Assembly: GCA_021777105.1 (NCBI GenBank) | Contig: JAIQZQ010000129.1 | Location: 32,001-96,000 of the forward strand | Direction of reading: 5' to 3' | DNA: 64,000 bases | DNA from: Candidatus Anammoxibacter sp. | GTDB taxonomy: Bacteria; Planctomycetota; Brocadiia; Brocadiales; Anammoxibacteraceae | Shown: positions 46,064 through 55,563 of the stretch, one piece after another | Layout: every line of letters begins with the position of its first letter | How positions within the stretch are numbered: the stretch's first letter is position 1 | The notes under the pieces: model-generated | What the model was told of the DNA's origin: nothing | What the model saw: the letters and a program-made list of their open reading frames with translations, nothing else | Database searches by the model: none | Translations under genes and position numbers: made by a program

Positions 46064-47695
46064 ATGGCAGCGAAACAGTTAATGTTTGAGGAAAATGCCA
46101 GAAAACAGATGCTTACAGGCCTGAAAAAACTTGCCGATGCGGTTAAGGTAACGTTGGGCCCAACAGGCAGAAATGTTATTCTGGAGAAGAGTTTTGGATC
46201 GCCCACTGTTACTAAAGACGGTGTGACGGTCGCAAAAGAGGTTGAGCTTACAAACCCGTTTGAGAACATGGGGGCCAAAATGGCTTGCGAAGTGGCTTCA
46301 AAGACCAGCGATATTGCGGGCGACGGAACCACTACCGCCACTATTCTCAGCGAGGCGATTTATAGCGAAGGTTTAAAGATTGTGACTGCCGGCGCAAATC
46401 CAATGACTATTAAACGCGGCATTGACAAGGCCGTTGATGTTGTTGTCGGCGAGTTGCAAAAGCAAAGCAAACAGGTTAAAGGCAAAACCGAGGTGGCGCA
46501 GGTCGGCACAATTTCCGCAAACAACGACGCCGAGATCGGCAACTTGCTTGCCGACGCGATGGACAAGGCCGGAAAGGACGGCGTTGTAACGGTTGAAGAG
46601 GCAAAAGGCATTGAAACCACGCTTGATGTTGTGGAGGGTATGCAGTTTGATAAAGGTTTTATTTCGCCTTATTTTGTGACAAACGCGCAGGAGATGGAAG
46701 CGGTTCTTGAAGACCCTTACATTCTTTTGCATGAGAAAAAGATAGCTAATATAAAAGAGATTGTGCCTCTTTTAGAAAAGATATCGGCTTGCGGCAAACC
46801 TTTGATGATTATCTCTGAAGATGTTGAGGGCGAGGCTCTTGCAGCGCTGGTTGTTAACAGATTGCGCGGAGTTCTCAATTGCGCGGCGGTTAAAGCTCCT
46901 GGTTTTGGAGATAGGAGAAAGGCGATGCTGGAAGATATTGCAATTTTGACAAACGCGCGCTCAATAACCGACGACCTTGGCATTAAGCTTGAGGATGTTA
47001 CTATTGAAGACTTGGGCAGCGCCAAAAGGATTATAATAGACAAAGAGAACACTACAATAATCGAGGGCATAGGAAAGAAATCAGAGATACAGGCCAGGAT
47101 TGCTCAGATCAAGAACCAGATAGAGCAGACAACTTCTGATTACGACAAGGAGAAACTTAGCGAACGTCTTGCCAAACTGGCCGGCGGTGTCGCGGTTGTA
47201 AATGTGGGCGCGGCCACTGAAGCTGAAATAAATGAGAAAAAGGCCAGGGTTGAGGACGCGTTGCACGCCACAAGGGCCGCTGTTGAAGAGGGCATTGTTC
47301 CCGGCGGAGGCACTGCTTATTTGAGATGTCTTCCTGCTTTGGAAGACGCGAAAAAGAAGTTTAAGGGCAGCGAAAAGATAGGGGCCGATATTATTTTAAG
47401 GGCTCTTGAAGCGCCTTTGAGACAAATAGTTTCAAACACCGGAGGCGACGGCGCCGTAGTTGTGTCCGAAGTCAAGGAAAAGGGCGCTAATATTGGGTAC
47501 AACGCCAACAAGAACGAGTTTGTCGATATGTTTAAGGAAGGGATTATTGACCCTACAAAGGTGTCAAGGGTTGCTTTGCAGAACGCGGCCAGCATAGCCG
47601 GGCTTATGCTTACAACCAACACAATGGTTACCGATCTTGCAGAGAGCGACGATGACGACGGCGGGTTTGTCTCGATTGACGGCAGCGTTAGTTAA
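46064..47695 (+). CDS. groEL2: Chaperonin GroEL, copy 2 (no GGM tail)
   Basis: 543 residues. All GroEL motifs are conserved (GDGTTTATIL, GMQFDKGFISPYFVTN, VKAPGFGDRRK, VAVVNVGAATEAEINEKKAR). The C-terminus is acidic (AESDDDDGGFVSIDGSVS) instead of GGM-rich. GGAGG lies six bases before the ATG at 46064. In bacteria with several GroELs such tail-divergent copies often have specialised clients; that is inferred, not shown here. A clear terminator follows. Confidence 0.97.
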   Translation: MAAKQLMFEENARKQMLTGLKKLADAVKVTLGPTGRNVILEKSFGSPTVTKDGVTVAKEVELTNPFENMGAKMACEVASKTSDIAGDGTTTATILSEAIYSEGLKIVTAGANPMTIKRGIDKAVDVVVGELQKQSKQVKGKTEVAQVGTISANNDAEIGNLLADAMDKAGKDGVVTVEEAKGIETTLDVVEGMQFDKGFISPYFVTNAQEMEAVLEDPYILLHEKKIANIKEIVPLLEKISACGKPLMIISEDVEGEALAALVVNRLRGVLNCAAVKAPGFGDRRKAMLEDIAILTNARSITDDLGIKLEDVTIEDLGSAKRIIIDKENTTIIEGIGKKSEIQARIAQIKNQIEQTTSDYDKEKLSERLAKLAGGVAVVNVGAATEAEINEKKARVEDALHATRAAVEEGIVPGGGTAYLRCLPALEDAKKKFKGSEKIGADIILRALEAPLRQIVSNTGGDGAVVVSEVKEKGANIGYNANKNEFVDMFKEGIIDPTKVSRVALQNAASIAGLMLTTNTMVTDLAESDDDDGGFVSIDGSVS

Positions 47696-47748
47696 TAACG
47701 GCTGGTTGTAAGGCGTTTTCTTTTTGAAAGCGTTATGTTTTAAATAAT

Positions 47749-47787
47749 ACGAGTTGCGTGTTTTGTTTAGCGCGCAACTCGTTTTTC
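47749..47787 (+). terminator. Rho-independent terminator of the groE operon
   Basis: ACGAGTTGCG/CGCAACTCGT stem followed by TTTTT (47782-47786), 54 bases after the second groEL stop. Confidence 0.85.
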
Positions 47788-47905
47788 ATTGGCGGTTAAA
47801 TTTTTTAGCGCGCGTTTAAAGGCTTTGTCAAAGCCGGCGCGTAGAGAGTCATTAATAATGCATGATTATTTTTGGCTTAGATATTAACAAAAATTAAGGT
47901 GCAAA

Positions 47906-49024
47906 ATGAGCCAAGAGGATTATTATCAAGTATTAGGTGTTGGCAGAAACGCAAGCGAGGACGAGATTAAAAAGGCGTACCGTCAGTTGGCGCTGAAATA
48001 TCACCCTGACAAAAATCCGGATAATAAGGAAGCGGAAACAATGTTTAAAAGCGCCGCGGAAGCTTACGGCGTTTTGAGCGATCAGGATAAGAGGCGAAAG
48101 TACGATCAGTTTGGGCATGAAGGGCTGCGAGGATCAGGGGTTAGCGGTTTTAGTGGGTTTGACGACATCTTTGACGCGTTTGGCGATATTTTTGGCGGAA
48201 GTATCTTTGAGGGCATGTTCGGCGGCGGCAGACGAGGCCGCGGCGGAAAACGAGGCAGAAACCTGCGTTGCGATATGAAGATAGAGCTTGTCGATGTTAT
48301 TACCGGGGTTGAAAAGACGCTTGAAATTTCCAGAAAAGAGCCGTGCGGAGATTGCAAAGGCTCTGGAGCGCAACCAGGCACATCGCCGATAACTTGCGTG
48401 TATTGCAAAGGCAGGGGCGAGATACAGAAATCGCAAGGTTTCTTTATGGTGCGTAGCGCGTGCCCTAAATGCGGTGGGCAGGGGCGTGTTATTGACACCC
48501 CATGCCGCAAGTGCAAAGGCTCGGGCGCGGCTCCAAAAACCGCGACTATCTCAGTCAAGATTCCAAGCGGCATTGAAGACGCCACAAGGCTGCGAGTGAC
48601 CGGGCAGGGAGAAGCCGGCGAAAACGGAGGGCCCGCAGGCGATCTATATTGCGATATTCATGTTAGCCCTCACCCAATTTTTGAAAGGCATGGAAACGAT
48701 ATAGTTTGCGACATTCCAATAACATTTCCACAAGCCGCGTTAGGGTGCGAGGTTGAAGCTCCCACTTTGCAGCGTGGTAAAAAAATAATAAAGATACCGA
48801 AAGGCTCTCAAAGCGGCGATGTTATTGCCGTTAAGAATGAAGGGGTGCCCGACACATACGGTTATACCAGAGGAAACCTGCTTGTGCATATTACCGTTGA
48901 AACACCGGTAAAAATTAGTTCCCGGCAGGAGGCTCTGCTCAGGGAGTTTGAGGATTTGAATCATAAAAACGCAAACCCGAAACAGAAGAACTTTTTTCAG
49001 AAGATGCGTAATTATTTTAGTTAG
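47906..49024 (+). CDS. dnaJ: Chaperone DnaJ
   Basis: 372 residues: J domain with YHPDKNP (HPD), Gly/Phe-rich linker, four zinc-finger motifs of the form CxxCxGxG (CGDCKGSG, CVYCKGRG, CPKCGGQG, CRKCKGSG) and C-terminal substrate-binding domains. Stimulates DnaK ATPase. AAGGTG precedes the ATG. It is followed 36 bp later by grpE; dnaK itself is not in the window. Confidence 0.97.
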   Translation: MSQEDYYQVLGVGRNASEDEIKKAYRQLALKYHPDKNPDNKEAETMFKSAAEAYGVLSDQDKRRKYDQFGHEGLRGSGVSGFSGFDDIFDAFGDIFGGSIFEGMFGGGRRGRGGKRGRNLRCDMKIELVDVITGVEKTLEISRKEPCGDCKGSGAQPGTSPITCVYCKGRGEIQKSQGFFMVRSACPKCGGQGRVIDTPCRKCKGSGAAPKTATISVKIPSGIEDATRLRVTGQGEAGENGGPAGDLYCDIHVSPHPIFERHGNDIVCDIPITFPQAALGCEVEAPTLQRGKKIIKIPKGSQSGDVIAVKNEGVPDTYGYTRGNLLVHITVETPVKISSRQEALLREFEDLNHKNANPKQKNFFQKMRNYFS

Positions 49025-49060
49025 AAATTATTTTAATGTTAGAGTTGAGGTTGTTATCTG

Positions 49061-49813
49061 ATGAGCGCTGAAGAAAATAATAAAGATATAAAAGAAGCGG
49101 AAACTACTGATGAATCATCTGATAAAAATAACGCGCCCGGTTCTGAAAACGGCGCGGAGGATGGTAAATCCGCGGTAAATAACGGCGATAGCGTTAATAA
49201 AGACAAAGCCGATGATGAGAAGGTACCCGTTGAAGCCGAGGTTAAGGATGGGAATGGCGATGTAGCCGGGGTTGATGTGTCCACGCTAACCGAAGATGAG
49301 GTAAAAGAGGCTGTAAAGAAGGCTAAAGAGTACGATGAACTTCTTGATAAACTCAAACGCACTCAGGCTGAATACGCCAATTTCCAGAAAAGAAAAATAA
49401 AGGAAGCCGAGTCTATAAGGCAGTATGCCGTGCAGGATGTTGTCGTTGCTTTAACCAATGTTGCCGACAATTTTTCAAGAGCCATTTTTTCCACAAAGGA
49501 ATCAAAGGATTTTGATAAGCTTCTGGAAGGCATTCATATGGTTGAGGGCGAACTCAAAAAATTGCTGGAACGGTGCGGTGTTAAAGAGATTGAGACGGAG
49601 GGCAAGCCGTTTGATCCCGCGCTCCATGAAGCGGTTATGGAAGAAGAGAACGACAGCCATCCTCACCACACTGTTACTATGGAATTGCAAAAGGGTTTTG
49701 TTCTGCACGATAGGGTCATAAGGCCGGCAAAAGTCAAAGTTTCCAAAAAGAGCGCAAACGCAACCCCGGAAGAAGATAAAAAAGAGGAAGAGCCCAAAAC
49801 CGAAGAGAAGTGA
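49061..49813 (+). CDS. grpE: GrpE nucleotide-exchange factor
   Basis: 250 residues. A long acidic, low-complexity N-terminus (about 1-85), coiled coil KAKEYDELLDKLKRTQAEYANFQKRK, then the GrpE head VEGELKKLLERCGVKEIETEGKPFDPALHEAVMEE and DRVIRPAKVKV. Longer than typical GrpE (about 180-200) because of the acidic tail and a charged C-terminus. It promotes ADP release from DnaK. The dnaJ-grpE order is the reverse of many genomes. Confidence 0.94.
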   Translation: MSAEENNKDIKEAETTDESSDKNNAPGSENGAEDGKSAVNNGDSVNKDKADDEKVPVEAEVKDGNGDVAGVDVSTLTEDEVKEAVKKAKEYDELLDKLKRTQAEYANFQKRKIKEAESIRQYAVQDVVVALTNVADNFSRAIFSTKESKDFDKLLEGIHMVEGELKKLLERCGVKEIETEGKPFDPALHEAVMEEENDSHPHHTVTMELQKGFVLHDRVIRPAKVKVSKKSANATPEEDKKEEEPKTEEK

Positions 49814-49841
49814 GATAAAATTTTTAGGAGATTAAATTAAT

Positions 49842-50162
49842 ATGCCTACTTACGATTATGAATGCTCGGCATGCGACGCAACTTATGAGTTGTTTCAACA
49901 AATCACTGAAAAGCCGAAAAAAAAATGTCAGGAATGCGGAGAAAGAAAGGCGCAAAGGCTTATAGGAACAGGCGGGGCCGTTATATTTAAAGGCTCCGGT
50001 TTTTACCAGACTGATTACCGAAGCAGCGAGTATAAATCAAAACAGGACGCGGAAAATAAGTCAAAGTCGGATTCAACCGCCACAAAGACAAAAGCCAAAG
50101 ACGGCGCAAAGACAAAAAAGGAGCCGGCAAAAGCGGCTACAAAGAAGAAAAAGGAAAGTTGA
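49842..50162 (+). CDS. FmdB-type zinc ribbon protein
   Basis: 106 residues. MPTYDYECSACDATYELFQQ...KKCQECGERKAQRLIGTGG is the FmdB zinc ribbon with two Cx2C pairs. A Lys/Ser/Ala-rich low-complexity tail follows. AGGAG is upstream. It ends the dnaJ-grpE transcription unit; a hairpin terminator follows within 10 bases. Role of the family in bacteria is unclear. Confidence 0.9.
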   Translation: MPTYDYECSACDATYELFQQITEKPKKKCQECGERKAQRLIGTGGAVIFKGSGFYQTDYRSSEYKSKQDAENKSKSDSTATKTKAKDGAKTKKEPAKAATKKKKES

Positions 50163-50168
50163 GAAATT

Positions 50169-50203
50169 CATGGCCTGTTTTTATGCGCAGGCCATGGATT
50201 TTT
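50169..50203 (+). terminator. Terminator after the FmdB-type gene
   Basis: Perfect stem CATGGCCTG/CAGGCCATG (50169-50177 with 50188-50196) followed by GATTTTTACG. Confidence 0.8.
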
Positions 50204-50337
50204 ACGCAGGCAATATAGCGGCGGCGTTTTCATATCATACGCTATGTTTCCCGCCTAAAGTTTTTATACCCATCCCGGATCGCGCAACCGCCAAATTTTC
50301 CATAAAATGACGAATCAAGTCCAAGGAGAAAGCGCTT

Positions 50338-50526
50338 ATGAATAAAATTAAATGCCCAAATTGTGATAAAGAGTTGCCGCGAAATGCTTTAAAGGATTTG
50401 CCGTCTTTTCCATTTTGTTGCAATAAGTGCAAATTGATTGATCTTGGCCAGTGGTTTGATGAAGATTACAAGATTGAATCGACTTTAAATCCGCCAATAG
50501 CGCCTGCCGGCGACGATGAATTTTAG
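50338..50526 (+). CDS. yacG: DNA gyrase inhibitor YacG-like zinc protein
   Basis: 62 residues. IKCPNCDKEL...FPFCCNKCKLIDLGQWFDEDYKI is the YacG (DUF329) signature: Cx2C and Cx3C zinc ligands and LGQW. E. coli YacG binds GyrB and inhibits gyrase. AAGGAG lies nine bases before the ATG. Short and monocistronic. Confidence 0.92.
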   Translation: MNKIKCPNCDKELPRNALKDLPSFPFCCNKCKLIDLGQWFDEDYKIESTLNPPIAPAGDDEF

Positions 50527-50681
50527 ACGCTCGTTTTTTGGCGTGAAATCAGGCGTTTACAGTGTAGTGACAAATTAAAAAAGCCCTTGACATTTTATGA
50601 CGGACGCTAGATAATCATTCTCATTAAATACTTGAGACAGTGATTTTTTTATTAAAAAAGTAACAAAAGGAGATTCCCGGA

Positions 50682-51854
50682 ATGGAAGAGATAAAAAAGG
50701 ACTGGAGCGATATTTTCAGATCGTTCAGGATGGCTTTTGATCCAAAAAAACTTTTTTTAGCCTTTGCCGGCATTATTATCAGCGTGCTGTTTATCATGGT
50801 TGTGGCCGGCATATGCCAACGTCTGGGGTTTATCTCCGTAAGCCCGAAATTAATTATCGCCGGCGCATTTTTTGCGTCTAATTTATGCCCTTATGAAATG
50901 CTCCTGATTTTTTGCAAATCAATGATGGCGTTTAGCGCGGGCAAACTTATAGTAATGGTATCGATTGTTATGGGGTTGCTTGTTATATGGTCAATAATAG
51001 GCGGCGCCATTACCCGCATCTCAGCTGTTGAGTACGCAAAAGACGAGAGCCTGAAGATGCTGGACGGCGTGAAGTTTTCACTTAAGAAGTTTTGGTCATA
51101 TTTCTGGTCGCCTATTGTTCCGGCAATCGGCGTGGTGTTTTTTGCGCTTTGCAATGTTTTAATTGGTTTTGTCGGCAAATTGGGCGCGTTTGGAGATATA
51201 TTTTTGGCATTCGGCTTTCCTTTAACGCTGATATCCAGTTTTATGGTCGCTTTTGTCGGCATTATCGGCATTATCGGTTTGTGCCTGATGTTTCCCACTA
51301 TAAGCGCCGAGGGATCAGACGCTTTTGACGCAATGAGCAGGGCCTACAGCTATGTCTTATCAAAACCTCGGAGGTTTTTCACTTACTTTTTTATAAGCTC
51401 GTTATACGGTATTTTCTGCGTGGTTCTTGTGGGAGCTTCGGCGTGTTTTATTGTTAATATCGCATTTGACACGGTTGGCATAGGAATGGGGCAGAAGTTT
51501 AAGGATATAATCGCGGCTGTTAACATAAAGCCTGATTACTGCTCTATTATTAGCGCAAGCGCGAGTGATTTTAAGGCGGGATTGGCTGGGATTGATAATT
51601 GGGCGGAAAGATTTGTGGCATTGTCCATAGTATTATGCCTTATGGTTGTAAAGACCGGGGTTTTTGGTTTTGCGTTGGCATATATCGGATCCGCCAAGAC
51701 TATAGTCTATTTCCTATTGCGAAAAGATGTTGATGAGACCGATATCTCGGATATTTATGTTGAGGACGAAGGCCCTGACGAATTGGAAGACGCGAAGGCG
51801 CAAGGCAATGGGGATAATGAAGAGGGTGAAGACGGAGCGGAAGGCGTATCATAA
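50682..51854 (+). CDS. Multi-pass membrane protein of unknown function
   Basis: 390 residues, about six or seven hydrophobic segments (for example LFLAFAGIIISVLFIMVVAG, LIVMVSIVMGLLVIWSIIGG, IVPAIGVVFFALCNVLIGF and LISSFMVAFVGIIGIIGLCL). A cytoplasmic YVLSKPRRFFTYF segment and a C-terminal acidic tail (DVDETDISDIYVEDEG...DNEEGEDGAEG) are notable. AGGAG precedes the ATG. No enzyme motif. It may be a small-solute or membrane-organisation protein; I cannot say more. Confidence 0.8.
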   Translation: MEEIKKDWSDIFRSFRMAFDPKKLFLAFAGIIISVLFIMVVAGICQRLGFISVSPKLIIAGAFFASNLCPYEMLLIFCKSMMAFSAGKLIVMVSIVMGLLVIWSIIGGAITRISAVEYAKDESLKMLDGVKFSLKKFWSYFWSPIVPAIGVVFFALCNVLIGFVGKLGAFGDIFLAFGFPLTLISSFMVAFVGIIGIIGLCLMFPTISAEGSDAFDAMSRAYSYVLSKPRRFFTYFFISSLYGIFCVVLVGASACFIVNIAFDTVGIGMGQKFKDIIAAVNIKPDYCSIISASASDFKAGLAGIDNWAERFVALSIVLCLMVVKTGVFGFALAYIGSAKTIVYFLLRKDVDETDISDIYVEDEGPDELEDAKAQGNGDNEEGEDGAEGVS

Positions 51855-51985
51855 TCTTGACGGGGATGTTTGTTAAATGTTTTAAACTTGAAACGCTTCG
51901 TATAGGCAAAACAGAAGCAATGTGGGTGTTGTGTTGGAAAAGACTGGTCTTTATGTCATAGTAATTCATAAATATGGGGGCTGTT

Positions 51986-52234
51986 ATGGGGCGTACAGTA
52001 GACACTTTAAGCATGTTTGATGAACTCAAGAAGACGTTTTCAGAAGAACAGGCGCATTCATTATCTGAGATTTTAAAAAATATTGAAGAGGAAAATCTCG
52101 AAGTTGTGGCAACAAAGAGAGACCTTCATGAGCAAGAAATGAGACTTAAGCATGATTTAACACTCCGCTTAGGCGCAATGTTGGCTGCTACAGCGGCTAT
52201 AATTGTTACATTAGTTAAGCTAATGAGTTCTTGA
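51986..52234 (+). CDS. DUF1640-like coiled-coil membrane-anchored small protein
   Basis: 82 residues. A helical N-terminal part (DELKKTFSEEQAHSLSEILKN) and VATKRDLHEQEMRLKHDLTLRLGAMLAATAAIIVTLVKLM match the DUF1640/CCDC90-like pattern: coiled coil then a single C-terminal membrane helix. These occur near mobile elements and in many genomes; function is not established. ATG at 51986 has GGGGG upstream; an ATG 12 bases earlier is an alternative. Confidence 0.75.
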   Translation: MGRTVDTLSMFDELKKTFSEEQAHSLSEILKNIEEENLEVVATKRDLHEQEMRLKHDLTLRLGAMLAATAAIIVTLVKLMSS

Positions 52235-52436
52235 AATGTTTCTTTGCAGACGTGAGTAGTTAGTATAAACATGCTTTGGGCAATACTTTTAACCTTTGGC
52301 TTGTCAGGTTTATACGGACTAGACATCAAAATCATACCCGCCTTGCCGTTGTTCAAATAAATTGTCCTTCAAGTTTTAATCAAACATTTTACAAATATCT
52401 ATTCACTTTTTATACCCGGTTACCCGGTTTCCATTT

Positions 52437-54110
52437 ATGAATTTACCTGTTGTAATAATTGTCGGCAGGCCCAATGTGGGCAAATCGTCCCTGTTTAACT
52501 GTCTTGCCTGCCGCAGGATATCAATTGTTGAACCCACGGCCGGCGTAACGAGGGACAGAATCGCCACGCAAATAGAGCACAATAATAAGCAATTCGAGCT
52601 GCTTGACACCGGCGGTTACGGCATTAATGATGTTGATAATCTTGACGATGAAATTAGCGGGCAGATAGATACCGCCATAAACATGGCCGATCTTGTGCTG
52701 TTTGTGTTGGATGTTGCCGACGGCGTGACGCCGCTTGATGTTCAGATAGCTGAAAAATTGCGTAAAATTAGCAAACCTACAATACTTGTTGTCAACAAAG
52801 TAGACTCCTCCAAACAAGAGCCCTATGTAACCGAATTTTTTAAAGTCGGCATGGGCGAGCCGTTTCCAATCTCAGCGGTTGAGAAGCATGGGCGCATAGA
52901 TTTGTTGAGCAAAATAACCGATTCCATTCACTACGACAAAGTTGCCGCTAAGCGCGCGGAGCCTTGCATGAAGTTGGCGATTGTCGGCAGGCGAAACGCC
53001 GGCAAATCAACGCTTATAAACACATTGGTTAAAGAGGAGCGGGTTATTGTAAGCAATGTAGCCGGCACTACCAGAGATTCCATAGATGTAAAATTCAATA
53101 TTGGCGAGACGGAATTTTTGGCAATAGACACCGCCGGCATGAGAAAGAGGAGCAGCATAAAGGATTCAGTTGAGTTTTACAGTAAAGCCCGCACTGAGAG
53201 GTCAATACGCCGCGCAGACGTGGTGTTGTTTATTCTGGATGTTAGCGTAAGTATTTCACAGATAGAGAAAAAACTTGGCTCTTATATTCAGAGTGAGCTG
53301 AAGCCGTGCATTGTGGTTTGTAATAAATGGGATTTGGCCACCAATGCCAAGGTCCCAGACTTTACAGCTTATATAGACTCCCTTTTGCCCGGGCTTTCAT
53401 ACGCGCCGGTCTCCTTTATCAGCGCGTTAAGCAAGGATAATGTTATTAAGACTATTGGTTTGGCCCAGGATCTGTTTGAACAGGCCAAAACGCGGGCGCC
53501 TACCATGGAGTTAAACAAATTTCTTGAGCAGACGTTTGCTGCGCATGGCCCGGCTCGTAGATACGGAAAGGGCCCAAAGCTATATTACGCTACCCAGGTT
53601 TCGGTGTTGCCTCCCACTTTTGTGTTGTTTGTGAATGACGATTCGTTCTTTGATGATGATTATGCGCGATATTTATCCAACCAGTTACGCAAAAGGTTTG
53701 GCTTTGCCGAAATACCTTTAAAAATAATTTTCAGACCTAAATCAGATTCCAGGCCCAGACCAAAAAAACGGGAATTAGAGTGTGGCGATAATCCGGAAGA
53801 ACAAGAATTCGGCGTTAGACCTGAACCATGGAAACGGCGATCAAGGGTCAGAGCTAAACCAAGAAGACAGGAATCAGAGTATGGCTCTGACTCGGGAAAA
53901 CGAGAATCGTCAACTAGGCATGAGCCTGGTATACAACAATCCAGGTTTAGCTCGAAACCAAGAAAACAGGAATCAGAGTCCGGCTCTAACCATAAAAAAC
54001 ATGAATTAAAGGGAAGGCCGGAAGCAAGGAAACAAGGAGCTGGGTTTAGCTCGAAACCTGGAAAACAGGACTCGAAGTCTAGAGTTAGGTCAAAAAAACC
54101 ACGCTCTTAA
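52437..54110 (+). CDS. der: Ribosome-assembly GTPase Der with long basic repetitive tail
   Basis: 557 residues. Two GTPase domains: GRPNVGKSSLFN, DTGGYG, NKVD in the first; GRRNAGKSTLIN, DTAGMRK, NKWD in the second. A KH-like domain follows (about 350-440, PPTFVLFVNDDSFFDDDYARYLSNQLRKRFGF). Der drives 50S subunit maturation. The first 440 residues are family length; about 115 extra C-terminal residues are rich in Lys, Arg, Ser, Gln and Glu in irregular repeats (SSKPRKQESESGS, FSSKPGKQDSKSR). The tail resembles a disordered, possibly rRNA-binding extension. No ribosome site is seen before the ATG. Confidence 0.95.
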   Translation: MNLPVVIIVGRPNVGKSSLFNCLACRRISIVEPTAGVTRDRIATQIEHNNKQFELLDTGGYGINDVDNLDDEISGQIDTAINMADLVLFVLDVADGVTPLDVQIAEKLRKISKPTILVVNKVDSSKQEPYVTEFFKVGMGEPFPISAVEKHGRIDLLSKITDSIHYDKVAAKRAEPCMKLAIVGRRNAGKSTLINTLVKEERVIVSNVAGTTRDSIDVKFNIGETEFLAIDTAGMRKRSSIKDSVEFYSKARTERSIRRADVVLFILDVSVSISQIEKKLGSYIQSELKPCIVVCNKWDLATNAKVPDFTAYIDSLLPGLSYAPVSFISALSKDNVIKTIGLAQDLFEQAKTRAPTMELNKFLEQTFAAHGPARRYGKGPKLYYATQVSVLPPTFVLFVNDDSFFDDDYARYLSNQLRKRFGFAEIPLKIIFRPKSDSRPRPKKRELECGDNPEEQEFGVRPEPWKRRSRVRAKPRRQESEYGSDSGKRESSTRHEPGIQQSRFSSKPRKQESESGSNHKKHELKGRPEARKQGAGFSSKPGKQDSKSRVRSKKPRS

Positions 54111-54224
54111 AAGCGTTATTTAACTTGGCGGATATAGAAGCCGTCTGCAAGACTGCTTCGGCTTTTTACTTTTGCATTTTTATTTTTTATTTATCCGGCT
54201 TGACCGGAGTAGAGGTTGTTTTAA

Positions 54225-55211
54225 ATGAAAAAGAAGCTTTTCAGCGGTATACAACCAAGCGGCGATGTGCATCTTGGCAACTATCTCGGTGCGATAAAAA
54301 AATGGGTAAATCTTGTTAACGACTATGATTGCATATTTTGCATTGTGGATTATCACGCGATTACGGTTGACTATGACGCCTCGACGATGCAGCAGAGGAT
54401 ATTGAACGCCACCGCTTCAAATCTTGCCGCCGGCCTTGACCCTGAAAAGTGCGTTATATTTGCGCAATCTCATGTGCGCGAGCACACTGAGCTTGCCTGG
54501 ATACTCAATACTGTTATTTCAATGGGCCACCTTGATCGCATGACGCAGTATAAGGAGAAGTCCGAGCAACATAAATCAAACGTAAACGTCGGTCTGTTCA
54601 CCTACCCTGTTTTGCAGGCCGCCGACATTTTGCTGTACAAAGGCGAGGTTGTGCCGGTGGGCGAAGATCAGGTTCAACACATTGAGCTTGCCCGTGAAAT
54701 TGCGAGGAAATTTAACAACAAGTTCGGCGAGATATTTCCTGAGCCGATGGAGCAGCTTTCGGAATCGGCCAGAATCATGGGGCTTGACGGCAAAAACAAA
54801 ATGAGCAAAAGCATGAACAACTATATTTCCCTTGTTGAGCCGCCTGAATCCATTTGGAAGAAGTTGTCTACCGCCGTTACCGACGAGAACAGGAAACGCC
54901 GAAACGATCCGGGCGACCCGGCTATTTGCAATATATATACGCTGCACAAAGGTTTCTCTTCCGATTCCCAGATTGAGGAAGTTAGAGCCGGCTGCAAATC
55001 AGCCGGCATTGGCTGCGTTGATTGCAAAAAGATATTGAACGAGAACATAACTACTGAATTAGCCCCGATTAGAGAGAAGAACAACGAACTCATTGCAAAG
55101 CCTGATTACATTTATGACGTTCTTCAAACCGGCGCTAAAAAGTGCTCGGAAATAGCCGCGCAAACTATGGAAGAAGTTCGCGAAGCAATAGGCGTTAAGC
55201 CGTCAAGGTAG
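54225..55211 (+). CDS. trpS: Tryptophanyl-tRNA synthetase
   Basis: 328 residues, the length of bacterial TrpRS. HIGH-type motif SGDVHLGNYLGA, GEDQVQHIELAREIA and KMSKS in MGLDGKNKMSKSMNN. Charges tRNATrp. It follows der by 114 bp in the same direction. Housekeeping gene. Confidence 0.98.
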   Translation: MKKKLFSGIQPSGDVHLGNYLGAIKKWVNLVNDYDCIFCIVDYHAITVDYDASTMQQRILNATASNLAAGLDPEKCVIFAQSHVREHTELAWILNTVISMGHLDRMTQYKEKSEQHKSNVNVGLFTYPVLQAADILLYKGEVVPVGEDQVQHIELAREIARKFNNKFGEIFPEPMEQLSESARIMGLDGKNKMSKSMNNYISLVEPPESIWKKLSTAVTDENRKRRNDPGDPAICNIYTLHKGFSSDSQIEEVRAGCKSAGIGCVDCKKILNENITTELAPIREKNNELIAKPDYIYDVLQTGAKKCSEIAAQTMEEVREAIGVKPSR

Positions 55212-55304
55212 TGTGGCCGTAAAGCCCAAAAATGTAAAAAAACCTTTACACAAAAAGCAAAACAGGCGATAATAAGCCGTTTATTTTTGTTTAATTAAAA
55301 GTAA

Positions 55305-55518
55305 CTATTCAGCATGTTTTCTAATATTTTGTAACAATCTCATACAATCATCCATCCCCTTTAGAAAAGGGGGCGGGGGGATTTGAATAGATTAACTTTC
55401 ATTTTTTAGCTTTTAAAATAGCGGAATATTCTTTATTCGAATCTCCCTTATTCCCTCTTTAGCCAAAGAGGGTGATCTAATGTATTATTATTTTTATATT
55501 AGTAAACACGCTGAATAG
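55305..55518. mobile_element. MITE-like element, family A, complete long copy
   Basis: 214 bp. Left end AACTATTCAGCATGTTTTC and right end GTAAACACGCTGAATAGTT are inverted repeats (17 of 19 positions). The interior carries CCCCTTTAGAAAAGGGGG and a CCCTCTTTAGCCAAAGAGGG hairpin. It sits between trpS and clpC, 45 bp upstream of the clpC start. Confidence 0.8.
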
Positions 55519-55563
55519 TTGCTTATTTTGTTCAATTAAAACTTTATTGTCAAGAGGCTAAAT

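Noticed and set aside
53782..54009. Open frame overlapping the Der tail in another frame
   Set aside because: Caused by the repetitive tail DNA; no start signal.
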